Positions 42,031-51,984 of a stretch of DNA of 64,000 nt are shown piece by piece. Positions within the stretch are counted from its first letter, which is position 1, and the number at the start of each line of letters is the position of its first letter. The position numbers were made by a program, and so were the translations under genes. Under the pieces are notes generated by a model that saw nothing but the letters and a program-made list of their open reading frames with translations, made no database searches and was not told where the DNA came from. Source of the stretch: an uncultured Eubacteriales bacterium (GTDB lineage: Bacteria; Bacillota; Clostridia; Oscillospirales; Acutalibacteraceae); NCBI GenBank assembly GCA_934444365.1, contig CAKSCM010000007.1:1-64000 (forward strand), written 5' to 3'.

Positions 42031-44709
42031 TTACTGACGTATAACGTCGACCGGACGCTGTTTCGAAATGCGGTGTATCAGTCCGTAGCAGGAAACAAAC
42101 GCCACCGCAAAGCTCAAAACAACCAATAACACTATCTGCCTTACCCCCGGATTAAGCAAAGAAAACATAAGCGAATACCTTGCAGCCAGTATACGGTTAA
42201 CAAGCAGCGAAAAAGCAAAAACCGCCGCGCATGAAACGACCGCATTGACCGACGCTACAAGCAATCCCTCGTACAAAAATATGCGAAATACGTCTCTTCC
42301 TCCGGCACCGAGCGCCCTCATAATACCTATCTGCCGCTTACGCGAGGCAATACTGACCGATATAAACTGGAACATCAGCAAAGCCGCAAAAACCGTCAAA
42401 GCCAGTCCTACATACCTTAAAAGTCCTGTAGCGGTTGCAATGGTACCGTTCATGGCATCCATCTGGCTTGTTGCCGCATTTACCGCCGAATAGCGGACAT
42501 TGCCGCCGAAATCGGAGCATTTATTTATCAGCTCGCGCAGCTCGGCCTTACTCTGCGGCAATGAAACAACGGCAAAGCCGTACATGCCTCCTCTGCCCTC
42601 GGAAAGCTTTTCAAGTGTACTGTCGGAAACCACCAGTAAATCCTGCACGTCATAGATTTCGCTCCCGTAATAATTCCACCAATCAAGATTGCCTATCATG
42701 CTATACCCGGCTGACGACCACGAGTTCTCTCCGTCATCAGAGATAAAATTCATCTTAAATTCTTCAAAAGCCCTTCCCGAATTAATGGCGGCAACCGTTT
42801 TTGTGTCCTTGCCGGCGGGATTGCGAAGCTCAAATGGCGCAATAAACTCTCCGTCCTTTAAGCTTTCAGGCAATTTTTGCTGCGGAAATCCGTTTTCATC
42901 AACAAACCCCTGACAGTAAACCCCTTTTGCCGCCTCACCCAAATCGCCGAGTCCGGCAATAACCGATGTGGTCATTTTAAGATAATCGTTTTCAAGCTTT
43001 ATTTTGCCGCCGTGAACATAAACGGTCGACGGGTAGCGCCCGGCTATCTCTTTTATCTTTCCCTTACCGACAAAGGCGAGCGAGCAAAGGCCGTATGTCC
43101 TCTCGGTATCAAGCTGGCGCGACTTGATCCATTCGCCGAGATCGTTGCTGCCGTTATCGTCGGAAGCAAGCATTTTGGTATCGGCGTACCTGTCGTAATC
43201 AAAATGGGTGTCCACAATGCCGGTAACGGTATAATTCCTGTCTCCTATAAACACGGTTTTACCGATCAGATCCTCCGCACCGTTTATAGTGTATTCCGGC
43301 GCTTTTTCCTTGTAGGTTAACTGCTCAACCGTGTAATTGCTGAAAAACGGCATGCCTTCACCGAATTTCTCCAACCATTCGTCAAATGAATATTCACTTT
43401 CGCTGCCGTCGTCGTTAAAAACGGTATATCTCGGGCCGGTATACTCCGAATACCCTGCATTTTCAAAGCTTTCAAGAACATAACGGCTCAAAGCCACCTC
43501 GTCCTTGGTCGCATTTGGCATCCTTCCGCTTATCAGCTCTATACCAAAGTCAGACAGCTCATTCTCACCGATTTCCGTAAATCCTGACAGCTCGGCAACA
43601 TATCGGCTGAAATTCCGGTTGTTTACCTCTTTTGAGCGATAATTCCCCTCAATATTAAGCGACTTAGGCGGTACATAAACGCCCTTTACATTACGGCCGA
43701 GCTTTTGCGAGAGGGCCGCCGTTTCGTCGTCGTTCATGCGAAATCCGTCGCCGTACCAGTCTTCCCCTTCGCCGTAATCACATAACTGCTGTTTGCATAA
43801 GGCTACAGATTTTTGCCTTCCCTCGTACAATGACCGCAACAATGCATCATTATAACTGTAGCCGGAAAATGTGTCGGCAAGACCGACCAAAAGAAAGGCC
43901 GTAACCGACAGCAAAACCACCATTGCAAATCTCAGCTTTTTGGATTTTACGGTATTAAGCGCCATTTTTCGCGCAATCCGCGGTGGAAGTCCGGCCGGTT
44001 TTTCGTCCGATGCATTATTATCCTCACTGCTGCCATTCGATTTTATCGGTGCGCTGTCCGAAATAACCCGTCCGTCGGCAAGCTCAATTATTCTGTCGGC
44101 ATATTCGTCCGCATAATCCCTGTCATGGGTAACCACGACCACCAGCCGTTCCTTGGAAAGAGATTTTAAAATATCAAACACTTGTCGTGAATTGTCGGTA
44201 TCAAGCGCACCGGTCGGCTCATCCGCAAGCAGAAGTACCGGTTTTTTTATAAGCGCACGGGCAATGGCAACGCGCTGCTTTTGTCCACCCGAGAGCTCCG
44301 ACGGTTTTCGGTCTTCATATCCGTCCATTCCGACGGCTGAAAGCACCTTTTCTACATCCTCGGGATCTACGGCCTTTTTTTGTAATTCCGTCGCAAAAGC
44401 AATATTTTCGCTGACACTCAGCTCATCGAGCAAATTGTATTCCTGAAACACAAATCCTATATATGAATTGCGATAAGCATCAAGACGGCGACCGTCGAGT
44501 TGCTTTAAGGAAATACCGTCGACCGTTATAGCTCCGCTTTGAAAGCCGTCGAGCCCTCCGAGCAAATTAAGCAGGGTTGTTTTTCCGCTTCCCGAGCGAC
44601 CCAAAAGGAACACCATGCCGGTATCCGGAAGGACAAGCCTTACTTCATCCAAAGCTTTAACAGGCACAGCGCCGTCGTAAATTTTTGTAAGATTACTAAC
44701 CTCAATCAT
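42031..44709 (-). CDS. MacB-like ABC transporter, fused ATPase and FtsX permease
   Basis: 892 residues from ATG 44709 (GGAGGG nine nt upstream); the longer ORF adds 22 codons without a site. Residues 1-215 are an ATPase: Walker A GRSGSGKTT, signature LSGGQKQRVAIARAL, Walker B LLADEPTGALD. One transmembrane helix (~265-285) is followed by a ~430-residue extracytoplasmic domain, then three helices of an FtsX domain (about 760-885, with SVASRKRQIGIMRALGAGGRD-like coupling region). The type VII layout matches MacB/BceB-like mechanotransmission transporters that handle peptides or lipoproteins. Substrate unknown; no membrane-fusion or two-component partner is adjacent. Confidence 0.85.
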   Translation of the reverse strand: MIEVSNLTKIYDGAVPVKALDEVRLVLPDTGMVFLLGRSGSGKTTLLNLLGGLDGFQSGAITVDGISLKQLDGRRLDAYRNSYIGFVFQEYNLLDELSVSENIAFATELQKKAVDPEDVEKVLSAVGMDGYEDRKPSELSGGQKQRVAIARALIKKPVLLLADEPTGALDTDNSRQVFDILKSLSKERLVVVVTHDRDYADEYADRIIELADGRVISDSAPIKSNGSSEDNNASDEKPAGLPPRIARKMALNTVKSKKLRFAMVVLLSVTAFLLVGLADTFSGYSYNDALLRSLYEGRQKSVALCKQQLCDYGEGEDWYGDGFRMNDDETAALSQKLGRNVKGVYVPPKSLNIEGNYRSKEVNNRNFSRYVAELSGFTEIGENELSDFGIELISGRMPNATKDEVALSRYVLESFENAGYSEYTGPRYTVFNDDGSESEYSFDEWLEKFGEGMPFFSNYTVEQLTYKEKAPEYTINGAEDLIGKTVFIGDRNYTVTGIVDTHFDYDRYADTKMLASDDNGSNDLGEWIKSRQLDTERTYGLCSLAFVGKGKIKEIAGRYPSTVYVHGGKIKLENDYLKMTTSVIAGLGDLGEAAKGVYCQGFVDENGFPQQKLPESLKDGEFIAPFELRNPAGKDTKTVAAINSGRAFEEFKMNFISDDGENSWSSAGYSMIGNLDWWNYYGSEIYDVQDLLVVSDSTLEKLSEGRGGMYGFAVVSLPQSKAELRELINKCSDFGGNVRYSAVNAATSQMDAMNGTIATATGLLRYVGLALTVFAALLMFQFISVSIASRKRQIGIMRALGAGGRDVFRIFLYEGLLVASVNAVVSCAAVFAFSLLVNRILAARYSLMFSLLNPGVRQIVLLVVLSFAVAFVSCYGLIHRISKQRPVDVIRQ

Positions 44710-44777
44710 AGAAAAAATCCCTCCGCTTAAACTCCGGTATTTAAATCGAATGCGCTTTGTAATATACAAACACATTC

Positions 44778-44806
44778 AGTATATCATCAAAACCCTGACA
44801 GCACAA
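44778..44806 (-). promoter_or_regulatory. promoter of MacB-like gene
   Basis: Minus strand TTGTGC (44806-44801), 17-nt spacer, TATACT (44783-44778). The stretch 44810-45114 shows no gene that I can support. Confidence 0.5.
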
Positions 44807-45114
44807 GACAAAAAATCTTGCTTTTTAATTACTAACGGCAGGATGTGTAAAAAAATAAAAATCGCCGATAAAATGAGGCGTTTCGGCTCGCTGATTCACC
44901 ATTTCCGCCATTCGCACGCGCCGCTGCTTATTCATTAAGGAATAAACATTCAAGAGGCGAGCGCCGGCTCGGCCGTTCCGACATAAAAATGACCCTCAAC
45001 ACATACGCGCATTTGTACCCCGGCGAGCAAGATCGCGCGCTGAATGTCCTTGAAAAGCTCTCTGAACAGAATAAAACTCACAAAAATTCGTAGATTTTTC
45101 GTGGGTAAAAAACA

Positions 45115-45141
45115 AAAAACCGCTTGAATCAAGCGGTTTTT
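45115..45141 (-). terminator. terminator of tRNA-Ser
   Basis: AAAAACCGCTT and AAGCGGTTTTT pair around GAATC, with a T run on the minus strand just past the tRNA 3' end. Confidence 0.85.
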
Positions 45142-45149
45142 CGGCATTT

Positions 45150-45238
45150 TGGCGGAGAGGAAGGGATTCGAACCCTTGTGGGATTGCTCCCAAACGGTTT
45201 TCAAGACCGCCTCGTTATGACCACTTCGATACCTCTCC
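45150..45238 (-). tRNA. tRNA-Ser (anticodon UGA)
   Basis: On the minus strand an 89-nt class II tRNA including encoded CCA: acceptor GGAGAGG with CCTCTCC and discriminator G, anticodon loop CTTGAAA in the stem GGT/ACC giving anticodon UGA, long variable arm with GGGAGCAATCCC, and T-loop GGGTTCGAATCCC. Reads UCA and related serine codons. All arms pair. Between 45239 and 45441 no gene is seen. Confidence 0.97.
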
Positions 45239-45441
45239 GTAAATATTCTGTTTTTTGAGTCTTACCGTCTGTAAGACGCCCGATTATATTAACACAACCG
45301 GACGCCTTTGTCAATATTTTTTAATATGCCGGATTATGCAAAGCCGTATACAGCCCATACGATAAACGAGAAATCACCCCAAAAACGGCTTTCGCAATCG
45401 AGGCAAACAACCCGTTTCGCTATAATTTTAAAAAAAGCATA

Positions 45442-46890
45442 TTACTCCGCTTTTCCGGCAATTTTCTCGGGTTCCTTTGCCTTATTGTTCTCAAGATCGA
45501 TGTAATAGAATGTATACCCTACTATCAGCCAGAACAGCGCATCGGTCACCATATGGGAAAAGAACATCTGACTAAGCGCCATTGAAGACACAGCCTCTGC
45601 CACAATCGCCGCCGAGAGAAAGAGTACACGCTTATACGACGGACAATCGGAAATTTTTTGAGTAAAAAGGAACTTAAGTATCGCATAAGCAGTACGCGCT
45701 ATCCACGCGACTACAATAAGCGAGCCTATAATACCGGTAAAAAGTATTACCGAAATATATGCATTGTGAATAACATAGCCCTTTTGCACAATGTAAATAT
45801 TACCGAGGTGCTCAAAGGTATAATCAAGATACCCGCGCGGAGTTGCGCCGACAATCGGGGTGGTCTTCCAAACGGCAATAGAATCGGCCCATATTCTAAA
45901 GCGATTGTTGGAATAATCATTACCATCATCAATATCCGGCCGACGTATATCAACTACGGTATTTTGCTTGACGTTGATTCCGAAGGCATTGCCGACACTG
46001 CTGTAAAGCTCAGGCAAGTAAGCGAGGCCCTCCTTTATCAGATCGCTGATAATCACTATCAAAACGGCAGAAACTCCGGCTGACAAAACCGCACATATAC
46101 ACCTTAATGCAGGATGTATTTTTTGAGTAAAGGCAGCCTTGAGCACAAGGAAAAAGACAACAAAGAATACGGCCACCGCAACGCTTATCATGGCAGCGCG
46201 CGAGCCCGAAAGTATAATATAAAAATACTCAAACACCATTGAGACAATATAAAATACCCTTACACCCTTGCCTACTCCCTTGCCGATCATGTGGAACATC
46301 GACAGGACAATCGCAAAAAACGAGCCGATTGCGGCGTAATTCGGGTCACCGAAGACACCGAAAAGTCTGCCCTCTATAAATCCGACACGATGCAATTCGT
46401 TTTCGTTATACGGTGTGCTGATCCACTCGCCGTAGCCGGACACGAACTGACAAAACGAAACAAAAACACCTACAAACCACAAAAATACAAAGATATCGGT
46501 TACCAATCTGAAAAGATATAAAAGCTTTTCCTTCGGGCGCGATGCATCAACCGTATGAAGAAGAAAAAACATTATACACATCCAGCATATTTCCTTGATA
46601 TTTGAAACCGGCTGGTATCTGTAATTTACGGCCGTTGACAAAAGCGCCGCTATCGCAAAGGCTGTAAGCAAAATATTCTGCGGCGAAAAAAATGACTTGG
46701 GACTTACAAATACCGATACGACAAGCAACGCTGCCCCTGCCCCTGCAATAGCAAGATAAAGATACGTAGTTATATTCCCGAGCAGATTCTGTACCGGAAT
46801 AAAAAAAAGGATTGCAAAAAACGAAATATATACAACCGTATACAGATCACGAAAAAAGTAGAAAATATCTGTAAATTTCTGTTTTCCCAT
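45442..46890 (-). CDS. O-antigen ligase/Wzy-type polymerase-like membrane protein
   Basis: 482 residues, about 11-12 transmembrane helices with one large extracytoplasmic loop near residues 300-380. The loop and flanks contain FGDPNYAAIGSF, ILSGSRAAMISV and RFRIWADSIAVWKTTPIVGA, the pattern of the Wzy_C/O-antigen ligase family. These enzymes polymerise or transfer lipid-linked glycans outside the membrane. It lies downstream of the surface-polymer operon on the same strand but has its own promoter at 47063, so it may be regulated apart. The acceptor polymer is inferred to be the cell-surface glycan made by the neighbouring genes. Confidence 0.8.
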   Translation of the reverse strand: MGKQKFTDIFYFFRDLYTVVYISFFAILFFIPVQNLLGNITTYLYLAIAGAGAALLVVSVFVSPKSFFSPQNILLTAFAIAALLSTAVNYRYQPVSNIKEICWMCIMFFLLHTVDASRPKEKLLYLFRLVTDIFVFLWFVGVFVSFCQFVSGYGEWISTPYNENELHRVGFIEGRLFGVFGDPNYAAIGSFFAIVLSMFHMIGKGVGKGVRVFYIVSMVFEYFYIILSGSRAAMISVAVAVFFVVFFLVLKAAFTQKIHPALRCICAVLSAGVSAVLIVIISDLIKEGLAYLPELYSSVGNAFGINVKQNTVVDIRRPDIDDGNDYSNNRFRIWADSIAVWKTTPIVGATPRGYLDYTFEHLGNIYIVQKGYVIHNAYISVILFTGIIGSLIVVAWIARTAYAILKFLFTQKISDCPSYKRVLFLSAAIVAEAVSSMALSQMFFSHMVTDALFWLIVGYTFYYIDLENNKAKEPEKIAGKAE

Positions 46891-47062
46891 TACCTAACCT
46901 TTCTCTCCTTCAAGGATTGCTTATAATCTCTGTATAAAAAATCACAATAAAACATCCGCCGGCAAAATTGGCCTTAAAACCAACCTACAAGCGGCTGAAA
47001 AACGAAAAATATCAACCGGATCTGACAGAATATTTGCGCTTTTGATTTTTTCTCACCGGAGA

Positions 47063-47091
47063 ATTATACCATTTTCCGGTTATATAGTCAA
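47063..47091 (-). promoter_or_regulatory. promoter of O-antigen-ligase-like gene
   Basis: Minus strand TTGACT (47091-47086), 17-nt spacer, TATAAT (47068-47063). ACCGGA (47055-47060) and TCCGGT (47075-47080) form an inverted pair flanking the -10 box, a possible operator. The untranslated leader is about 165 nt. The remainder of 46891-47217 holds no gene. Confidence 0.7.
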
Positions 47092-47217
47092 CTATTTTTT
47101 ATCTTCCGGAATTACCGTCAATTAATCGTTTTTATATCAATTTTTCACTTTTTAGCTACGCCGGAGTTCATTCACCTTTGCATTAAAAAGGTAAAACAGG
47201 CAAACCCGCGTTAATGT

Positions 47218-48324
47218 TCAAGCCAGCTCATCAATCAGCGAGCACCATTTTTCAAATATGGCGGATTTTGAAAAAAGTCCAAGGTTGGAATGCGATTCAC
47301 CGGACAATTTTTCCCGTTTTTCGGGATCATTCATAAGATCATTCAGACATTCCGCCATTGCAGCGGTATTTTTCGGCTCAATAAGGTATCCGTCAACTCC
47401 GTTTCGGACTATTTCGGCCGGCCCGGTGACGACATCGAACGAAACAATCGGCAGAAAATTCGCCTTGGCCTCGAGCAAAACAAGGGGAAGTCCCTCGCGG
47501 TACGATGATAAAACATAAATTCCGTGCCCGGCATAGCGATTTTTAAGATCGCTTACCCTGCCGTGAAATATGAGCCGATCCGATATCCCGTCTTTTTCGG
47601 CCTTTTCGCGGTAAAACTCAAGGGTATCTCCGTCGCCGTAAACGTCCCACGACCAATCGGTATTTCGCTTCAAAACGTCAAGCGCCACCTCATACATCAT
47701 GTCATTTCCTTTTTCGGGCGAAAATCGGCCGGCCCACATTATCCTTTTATAGTCGGCACTGTAGGTGCTCGCTACATTCGGGTCATAATCAATCCAGTTA
47801 TATATATAATCCGCCTTCGAGGGTTTCAAATGAAAAAGCCTTATATAATCGTCCCTCGTACGTTTGGTCAGTGCAACAAGCTTGTTGCACAGCTTAACCC
47901 CTATACGGCGCATCAATGTCTCCTGCTTGTCGTCAAGCTGATTTAAGAGCGCACCGTGATCGCAAAAAACAAGCTTGGTTTTTACAAACGGGCGAAGTAC
48001 GCTCATGATAAATCCGGCAAAATGGCCTATAAGCAGCGCTACGTCTATTTTGTTCTCGCGAAAATACTTTTTTGCCGGCAAAAAACAGCGCCGCACCGTA
48101 TCCTTGACGTTTTTCGTTCCGTCAAGCAGTACCGTTATCGGCACTCCATCGGGAAAGGCATGAGGAATATCCTCGCGGTTTTTACGAATACTCAGGACAT
48201 AAAGATCGTATTTTTTTACAAGCTCCGCCGCAAGCGAGCTTGCGACCTGATTGGTTCCACCCATGTCCGATATATCGTAAACCACTATGCATACGCGTTT
48301 TTTGTCAGCCTGAGCCTTATTCAT
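47218..48324 (-). CDS. glycosyltransferase family 4 protein
   Basis: 368 residues. GT-B fold: N-terminal VVYDISDMGGTNQVASSLA, C-terminal nucleotide-sugar site IMWAGRFSPEKGND and the ExxxxxxxE element SYREGLPLVLLEAKANF. It transfers a sugar from a nucleotide donor to a growing surface polymer in the cytoplasm. Last gene of the operon starting at 53012; overlaps the preceding glycosyltransferase by 8 bp. Donor and acceptor unknown. Confidence 0.85.
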   Translation of the reverse strand: MNKAQADKKRVCIVVYDISDMGGTNQVASSLAAELVKKYDLYVLSIRKNREDIPHAFPDGVPITVLLDGTKNVKDTVRRCFLPAKKYFRENKIDVALLIGHFAGFIMSVLRPFVKTKLVFCDHGALLNQLDDKQETLMRRIGVKLCNKLVALTKRTRDDYIRLFHLKPSKADYIYNWIDYDPNVASTYSADYKRIMWAGRFSPEKGNDMMYEVALDVLKRNTDWSWDVYGDGDTLEFYREKAEKDGISDRLIFHGRVSDLKNRYAGHGIYVLSSYREGLPLVLLEAKANFLPIVSFDVVTGPAEIVRNGVDGYLIEPKNTAAMAECLNDLMNDPEKREKLSGESHSNLGLFSKSAIFEKWCSLIDELA

Positions 48325-49300
48325 ACCGTTTTTTGTTCCTCTTTACATTTTGTTTAACAAGCGCCCTGTATATTCCGAAACCGAAGTACAAACTTATAAA
48401 GGACAGCTTTCGTCCCCTTGTCAGGACGTCATTTTTTAAAATAAAGCTTTTGTTAGCTTTAAGATATTTAATAATCCTGCTTCTTTGCTCGGTATTTTTA
48501 ACCCCTGCCAGAGCCATCTTGTCAAGCACGAAAAATCTCACCCAGCAACACCGCATTCTTGCGACCGGCTCAAGGTATTCCCTGTTTATCTCGCAACAAC
48601 GCTTATAATCGTAATCAAAGGCCTCTATCGGGTCAAAATCCCGCTCATTAAAACGGATCGTCGTTATACTGTCGGCACGGTGAAAATAGTAGTATTTCTG
48701 CTCGTTTGATATTACGACCCTTTTTGCCCTGTCGAGCACATCGACTATAACAAATGCGTCCTCCTGGATTTTTCCAACCGGAAAACGAAGATCGCTGCCG
48801 AATATCTCACGCCGGTATATTTTGTTTGCCACCGTAAGCGAAGCTTTTTTCGATTCGAGAACATAGTATATGGCTGTCTCGGAATTGACCGTCTCAACTG
48901 TTATTTTCTCATTTTTCTCAGGTTCTTTCCCCTGATAGCAATGAAAGAACTCGCACATTGAAATTTCGGCGTTTTCCTTTTTTGCAAGATCGTAAAGATA
49001 CTCGTACATATCGGCTTCAATGTAATCGTCCGAATCGACAAATCCGAGAAAATCGCCCTTTGCTATATCGATACCTGCGTTTCTCGCGTCGCTGAGGCCT
49101 CCGTTTTTCTTGTGAATCACACGGACGCGGTCGTCCTTTTTTGCATATTCGTCGCATATCGCCGGGCAGTTATCGGGCGAGCCGTCGTCCACAAGTATAA
49201 TTTCAATATCTCTTAAGGTCTGTCCGATGACCGAATCGACGCACCGCTTTAAATACTCCTCAACCTTATAAACGGGGATTATAACACTGATTTTAGGCAT
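48317..49300 (-). CDS. glycosyltransferase family 2 protein
   Basis: 327 residues from ATG 49300, chosen because GAGGTGG lies upstream and the chain then starts PKISVIIPVYKVEEYLKRC; a GTG five codons earlier overlaps that site. GT-A motifs: ILVDDGSPDNCPAICDEYA, NGGLSDARNAGID and GFVDSDDYIEADM (DxD). It adds a sugar to the surface polymer. The C-terminal 100 residues are basic and probably membrane-proximal. Located 32 bp after tarJ-like gene. Confidence 0.87.
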   Translation of the reverse strand: MPKISVIIPVYKVEEYLKRCVDSVIGQTLRDIEIILVDDGSPDNCPAICDEYAKKDDRVRVIHKKNGGLSDARNAGIDIAKGDFLGFVDSDDYIEADMYEYLYDLAKKENAEISMCEFFHCYQGKEPEKNEKITVETVNSETAIYYVLESKKASLTVANKIYRREIFGSDLRFPVGKIQEDAFVIVDVLDRAKRVVISNEQKYYYFHRADSITTIRFNERDFDPIEAFDYDYKRCCEINREYLEPVARMRCCWVRFFVLDKMALAGVKNTEQRSRIIKYLKANKSFILKNDVLTRGRKLSFISLYFGFGIYRALVKQNVKRNKKRYE

Positions 49301-49332
49301 AGTTACAAAGGCCACCTCGCCGCTTTATCTTT

Positions 49333-50355
49333 TTACAAATTCCAATCAAAAACCGTTTTGAAAAGTCCGGTGCGGGCCTTGTTAAAGACCGCATGTATAT
49401 CGTCCATCGACGACACCTTGCCGTAATCTTCAGCAATAAGAGAAAGTCTTCCCTCGGTAACGCCGTCGGAGATTATCTCAACGGCACGCTCGAAATCCCT
49501 TTTGCCCGATCGGCTGACCCCGACAAGGGTCAGTCCCTTTTCAAGTACCATGCGGGTCAAAACCCCCACTTTGTTTTCGGAAACACCCATAAGTATAACC
49601 GTACCCTGGGGTTTTATGTGGGCAATTATTCCGTCTATCGCGTCGGCAGAGCCTTCGCCGCCGCAGCACTCAAAGGCATGGTCCACCGAAAAATCATCCG
49701 GCAGATCGCAGTCGGCGTATACTCTGTCGGCAAAGGTGTACATGTCAAGCTTTTGCTGATTACGACCGATAACGGTCAGGTTACATTCGGGCATAAGCGA
49801 TTTGATAACGCATGCAAGGCAATAAGCAACGCTGCCATCTCCCCAGATTCCGATGTTCTTCCTTTCGGAATGGGAAGCCCGGTCAAACCTGTCAAAGGCA
49901 TGTACCGCAACGCTTACAAGCTCGCAAAAGGCCGCTACATTATGATTTTTAATGCAATCAGCCGGGACAACCCTTGAAACCGGCATTTCGACGTATTCAC
50001 GCATAAATCCGTCGTATCCGCTCGAGAGAAAATGCGGCTGCTCGCTGTAATTTTCGAAGAAGCCCTCCCTTTCCGGGTGGGTCGGGACATTCGGAACCGG
50101 AATAACCGTCTGCCCCGGTTTATATGTTCCGGTCGGGTCGTAGACCACCTCGGCACAGCACTCGTGTATAAGGGCCATCGGCAATTTTTTAGCCAATGAC
50201 GCCCTTGAACGAAGCCCGAAATAATACCTTATATCGGCCTGGCACACCGACATTTTTAACGGGCGAAGTATTATTTTATCCTCACACGGAGTAATATCGG
50301 TATATTCGACCGACAGCACCTGCGGACTTACAAGCTGATAAATGTAATTAATCAA
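49333..50355 (-). CDS. tarJ: ribitol-5-phosphate dehydrogenase (TarJ-like)
   Basis: 340 residues from a TTG start with GGAG nine nt upstream; no early ATG exists. Medium-chain alcohol dehydrogenase fold: N-terminal part with zinc-site SVCQADIRYY and ALIHECCAEVVYDP, NADP-binding NIGIWGDGSVAYCLACVI, and VDHAFECCGGEGSADAI. The pairing with the TarI-like cytidylyltransferase next door marks it as TarJ, which reduces ribulose 5-phosphate to ribitol 5-phosphate with NADPH. Together they supply CDP-ribitol for teichoic-acid-like polymers. Without the neighbour it would be only a zinc alcohol dehydrogenase. Confidence 0.8.
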   Translation of the reverse strand: MINYIYQLVSPQVLSVEYTDITPCEDKIILRPLKMSVCQADIRYYFGLRSRASLAKKLPMALIHECCAEVVYDPTGTYKPGQTVIPVPNVPTHPEREGFFENYSEQPHFLSSGYDGFMREYVEMPVSRVVPADCIKNHNVAAFCELVSVAVHAFDRFDRASHSERKNIGIWGDGSVAYCLACVIKSLMPECNLTVIGRNQQKLDMYTFADRVYADCDLPDDFSVDHAFECCGGEGSADAIDGIIAHIKPQGTVILMGVSENKVGVLTRMVLEKGLTLVGVSRSGKRDFERAVEIISDGVTEGRLSLIAEDYGKVSSMDDIHAVFNKARTGLFKTVFDWNL

Positions 50356-50376
50356 GCTTACCTGCTCCTTCCGCCC

Positions 50377-51090
50377 TTATTCAAAAGAGCCTGTCGCCAT
50401 AATTTTGGCGATTTTATAATCGTTTACGGTTGTAATTTTAAGATTTGAGACCTCGCCGCGCACCAGCTTCACCGGCTGATCCCTCATAACGCATATTTTG
50501 CAGGCGTCGGTAAGTATGGCTCGTTCGTCATCCGAAAGATCCCCATACAGCCTTTTAAGAAGGGATATCTTAAAGCTCTGGGGAGTTTGTCCCTGATACA
50601 TGTATTTTCTCTCCGGAATCGAGGTTATAACATCGGCGTTTTTGGATTCTACAATGGTATCGACCGCCTCACAGACGGTGTCGCACGCATCAAATTCCAA
50701 AGCGGCGTCGATATTATCATTGATTATCCTTGCGGTAACAAAGGGACGAACGGCGTCATGAGTAACTATAATATTTTCTTCGTTTACACCGTTATCGCCC
50801 TCGATGGCATCGATAACGTTCATAAGGGTCTCGTTGCGGTCGTTGCCGCCCGGAACAAGACGGATTTTCTCTTCAAACTGCGAAAGATGCTTTTTTACAA
50901 GCTCATGGGTGTGCTGAACCCATGTGGGATGCACCCCAACATACACCCTGTCGAACCTCTGGCACATCAGGAATTTTTCGAGAGTGTGAATAATAATCGG
51001 CTTGTCGCCGAGCGGCAAAAACTGCTTGGGACAATCGGATATTTTCATACGCGAGCCGACTCCGCCGGCCATTATTGCTCCGAATATCAT
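50377..51090 (-). CDS. tarI: D-ribitol-5-phosphate cytidylyltransferase (TarI-like)
   Basis: 237 residues of the IspD/TarI family: AIMAGGVGSRMKISDCPKQF at the N-terminus (nucleotide loop), VTHDAVRPFVTARIINDNID and QTPQSFKISLLKRLYGDL. IspD of isoprenoid synthesis is the main alternative, but the CPKQFLPLGDKPIIIHTLEKF pattern and the TarJ-like neighbour favour TarI, making CDP-ribitol from CTP and ribitol 5-phosphate. The start abuts the licD-like stop (TAGATG). Confidence 0.82.
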   Translation of the reverse strand: MIFGAIMAGGVGSRMKISDCPKQFLPLGDKPIIIHTLEKFLMCQRFDRVYVGVHPTWVQHTHELVKKHLSQFEEKIRLVPGGNDRNETLMNVIDAIEGDNGVNEENIIVTHDAVRPFVTARIINDNIDAALEFDACDTVCEAVDTIVESKNADVITSIPERKYMYQGQTPQSFKISLLKRLYGDLSDDERAILTDACKICVMRDQPVKLVRGEVSNLKITTVNDYKIAKIMATGSFE

Positions 51091-51984
51091 CTATTTCTTC
51101 CCCTTTGTAAGGTATTTTATACCTTTGTATTTTTTATACGAATTCTCGGTATCAAGAAAAATAAAGTCGTGATGGGCCACCTGTTTTTCCTTGGGCGGCG
51201 GCTGCATATAATCGCCGAAGGCTATATGCAGATACTCGTCGTATCCCGCCGGAAGAGGCATTTCGTAGCCTTCAAAATTCTTCCTTACCACCCCGTCAAA
51301 GCAGCGCTTAGGATATTCGTTTTGCATATAATGCGGTCCGGCGCAAAGCTCGGTAATAAAATCGCAGTCCTCGATTTTATACCTCGACATTCTTTTTTCG
51401 GCCGCCTTGCCTATAGCCACACGCCAGCTTCTTACCGGCACTATTCCGAGCATCAGCGCGCCTACGGCCGTTACAAGCGGACCGTGGTTTTTCGGTATCT
51501 CCTGCGCTATGTAAAGCGAATAAATAAGGGCGTTGAGCTTTTGCATTTTACGCTTTATTCCGATAGGACATCCGTCAAGCGGAAAAACGTCTATCGCTAT
51601 TCCCTGAGGAATATCCAGATCCTTTTGAGGGGGCTTTATACAGGTTGTATTATTATCGACTATTGTGGTAAAAATATTGCCGATGAATTTGTCCTTTGTG
51701 GTTTTAAGGCAGGAATAACGGCTTGTATCGGCATATTCGGGCCACAGCTCAAACAGCCTTTCGTAATCCTCGCGCGGCATAAAAACGTCGATATCATCAT
51801 CCCAGGGGATGAATCCTCCGTGCCTAAGGGTCCCTATGCAGCAGCCGCCGCAAAAAAAGACACTCAGTCCGTGCTCGTCGCAAAAATCCCTTAAATAAAC
51901 CATCATCTCAAGGCTTTTAAGTTGCAAGGCCCTTAAAGTCTCAGGAGATACGTTAAAATACTTATTTTTATCACTCTTGCTCAT
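51091..51984 (-). CDS. LicD family phosphotransferase
   Basis: 297 residues, GGGAG before ATG. LicD core: LFFCGGCCIGTLRHGGFIP-type segment (GTLRHGGFIPWDDDIDVFMP with the DDDID metal site) and the C-terminal GYDEYLHIAFGDYMQPPP. LicD proteins attach phosphorylcholine or a similar nucleotide-activated phospho-group to cell-surface glycans. With TarI/TarJ alongside, phosphoribitol transfer is a plausible alternative. Overlaps the preceding glycosyltransferase by 4 bp (ATGA). No choline uptake or licA/C gene is seen in the window. Confidence 0.88.
   Translation of the reverse strand: MSKSDKNKYFNVSPETLRALQLKSLEMMVYLRDFCDEHGLSVFFCGGCCIGTLRHGGFIPWDDDIDVFMPREDYERLFELWPEYADTSRYSCLKTTKDKFIGNIFTTIVDNNTTCIKPPQKDLDIPQGIAIDVFPLDGCPIGIKRKMQKLNALIYSLYIAQEIPKNHGPLVTAVGALMLGIVPVRSWRVAIGKAAEKRMSRYKIEDCDFITELCAGPHYMQNEYPKRCFDGVVRKNFEGYEMPLPAGYDEYLHIAFGDYMQPPPKEKQVAHHDFIFLDTENSYKKYKGIKYLTKGKK

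Noticed and set aside
44750..44938. 62-codon ORF beside the MacB-like promoter
   Set aside because: It overlaps the promoter of the divergent gene, has no ribosome site and shows no recognisable motif.
50377..51090. IspD of isoprenoid synthesis
   Set aside because: The adjacent TarJ-like dehydrogenase and surface-polymer operon favour TarI; no isoprenoid gene is near.
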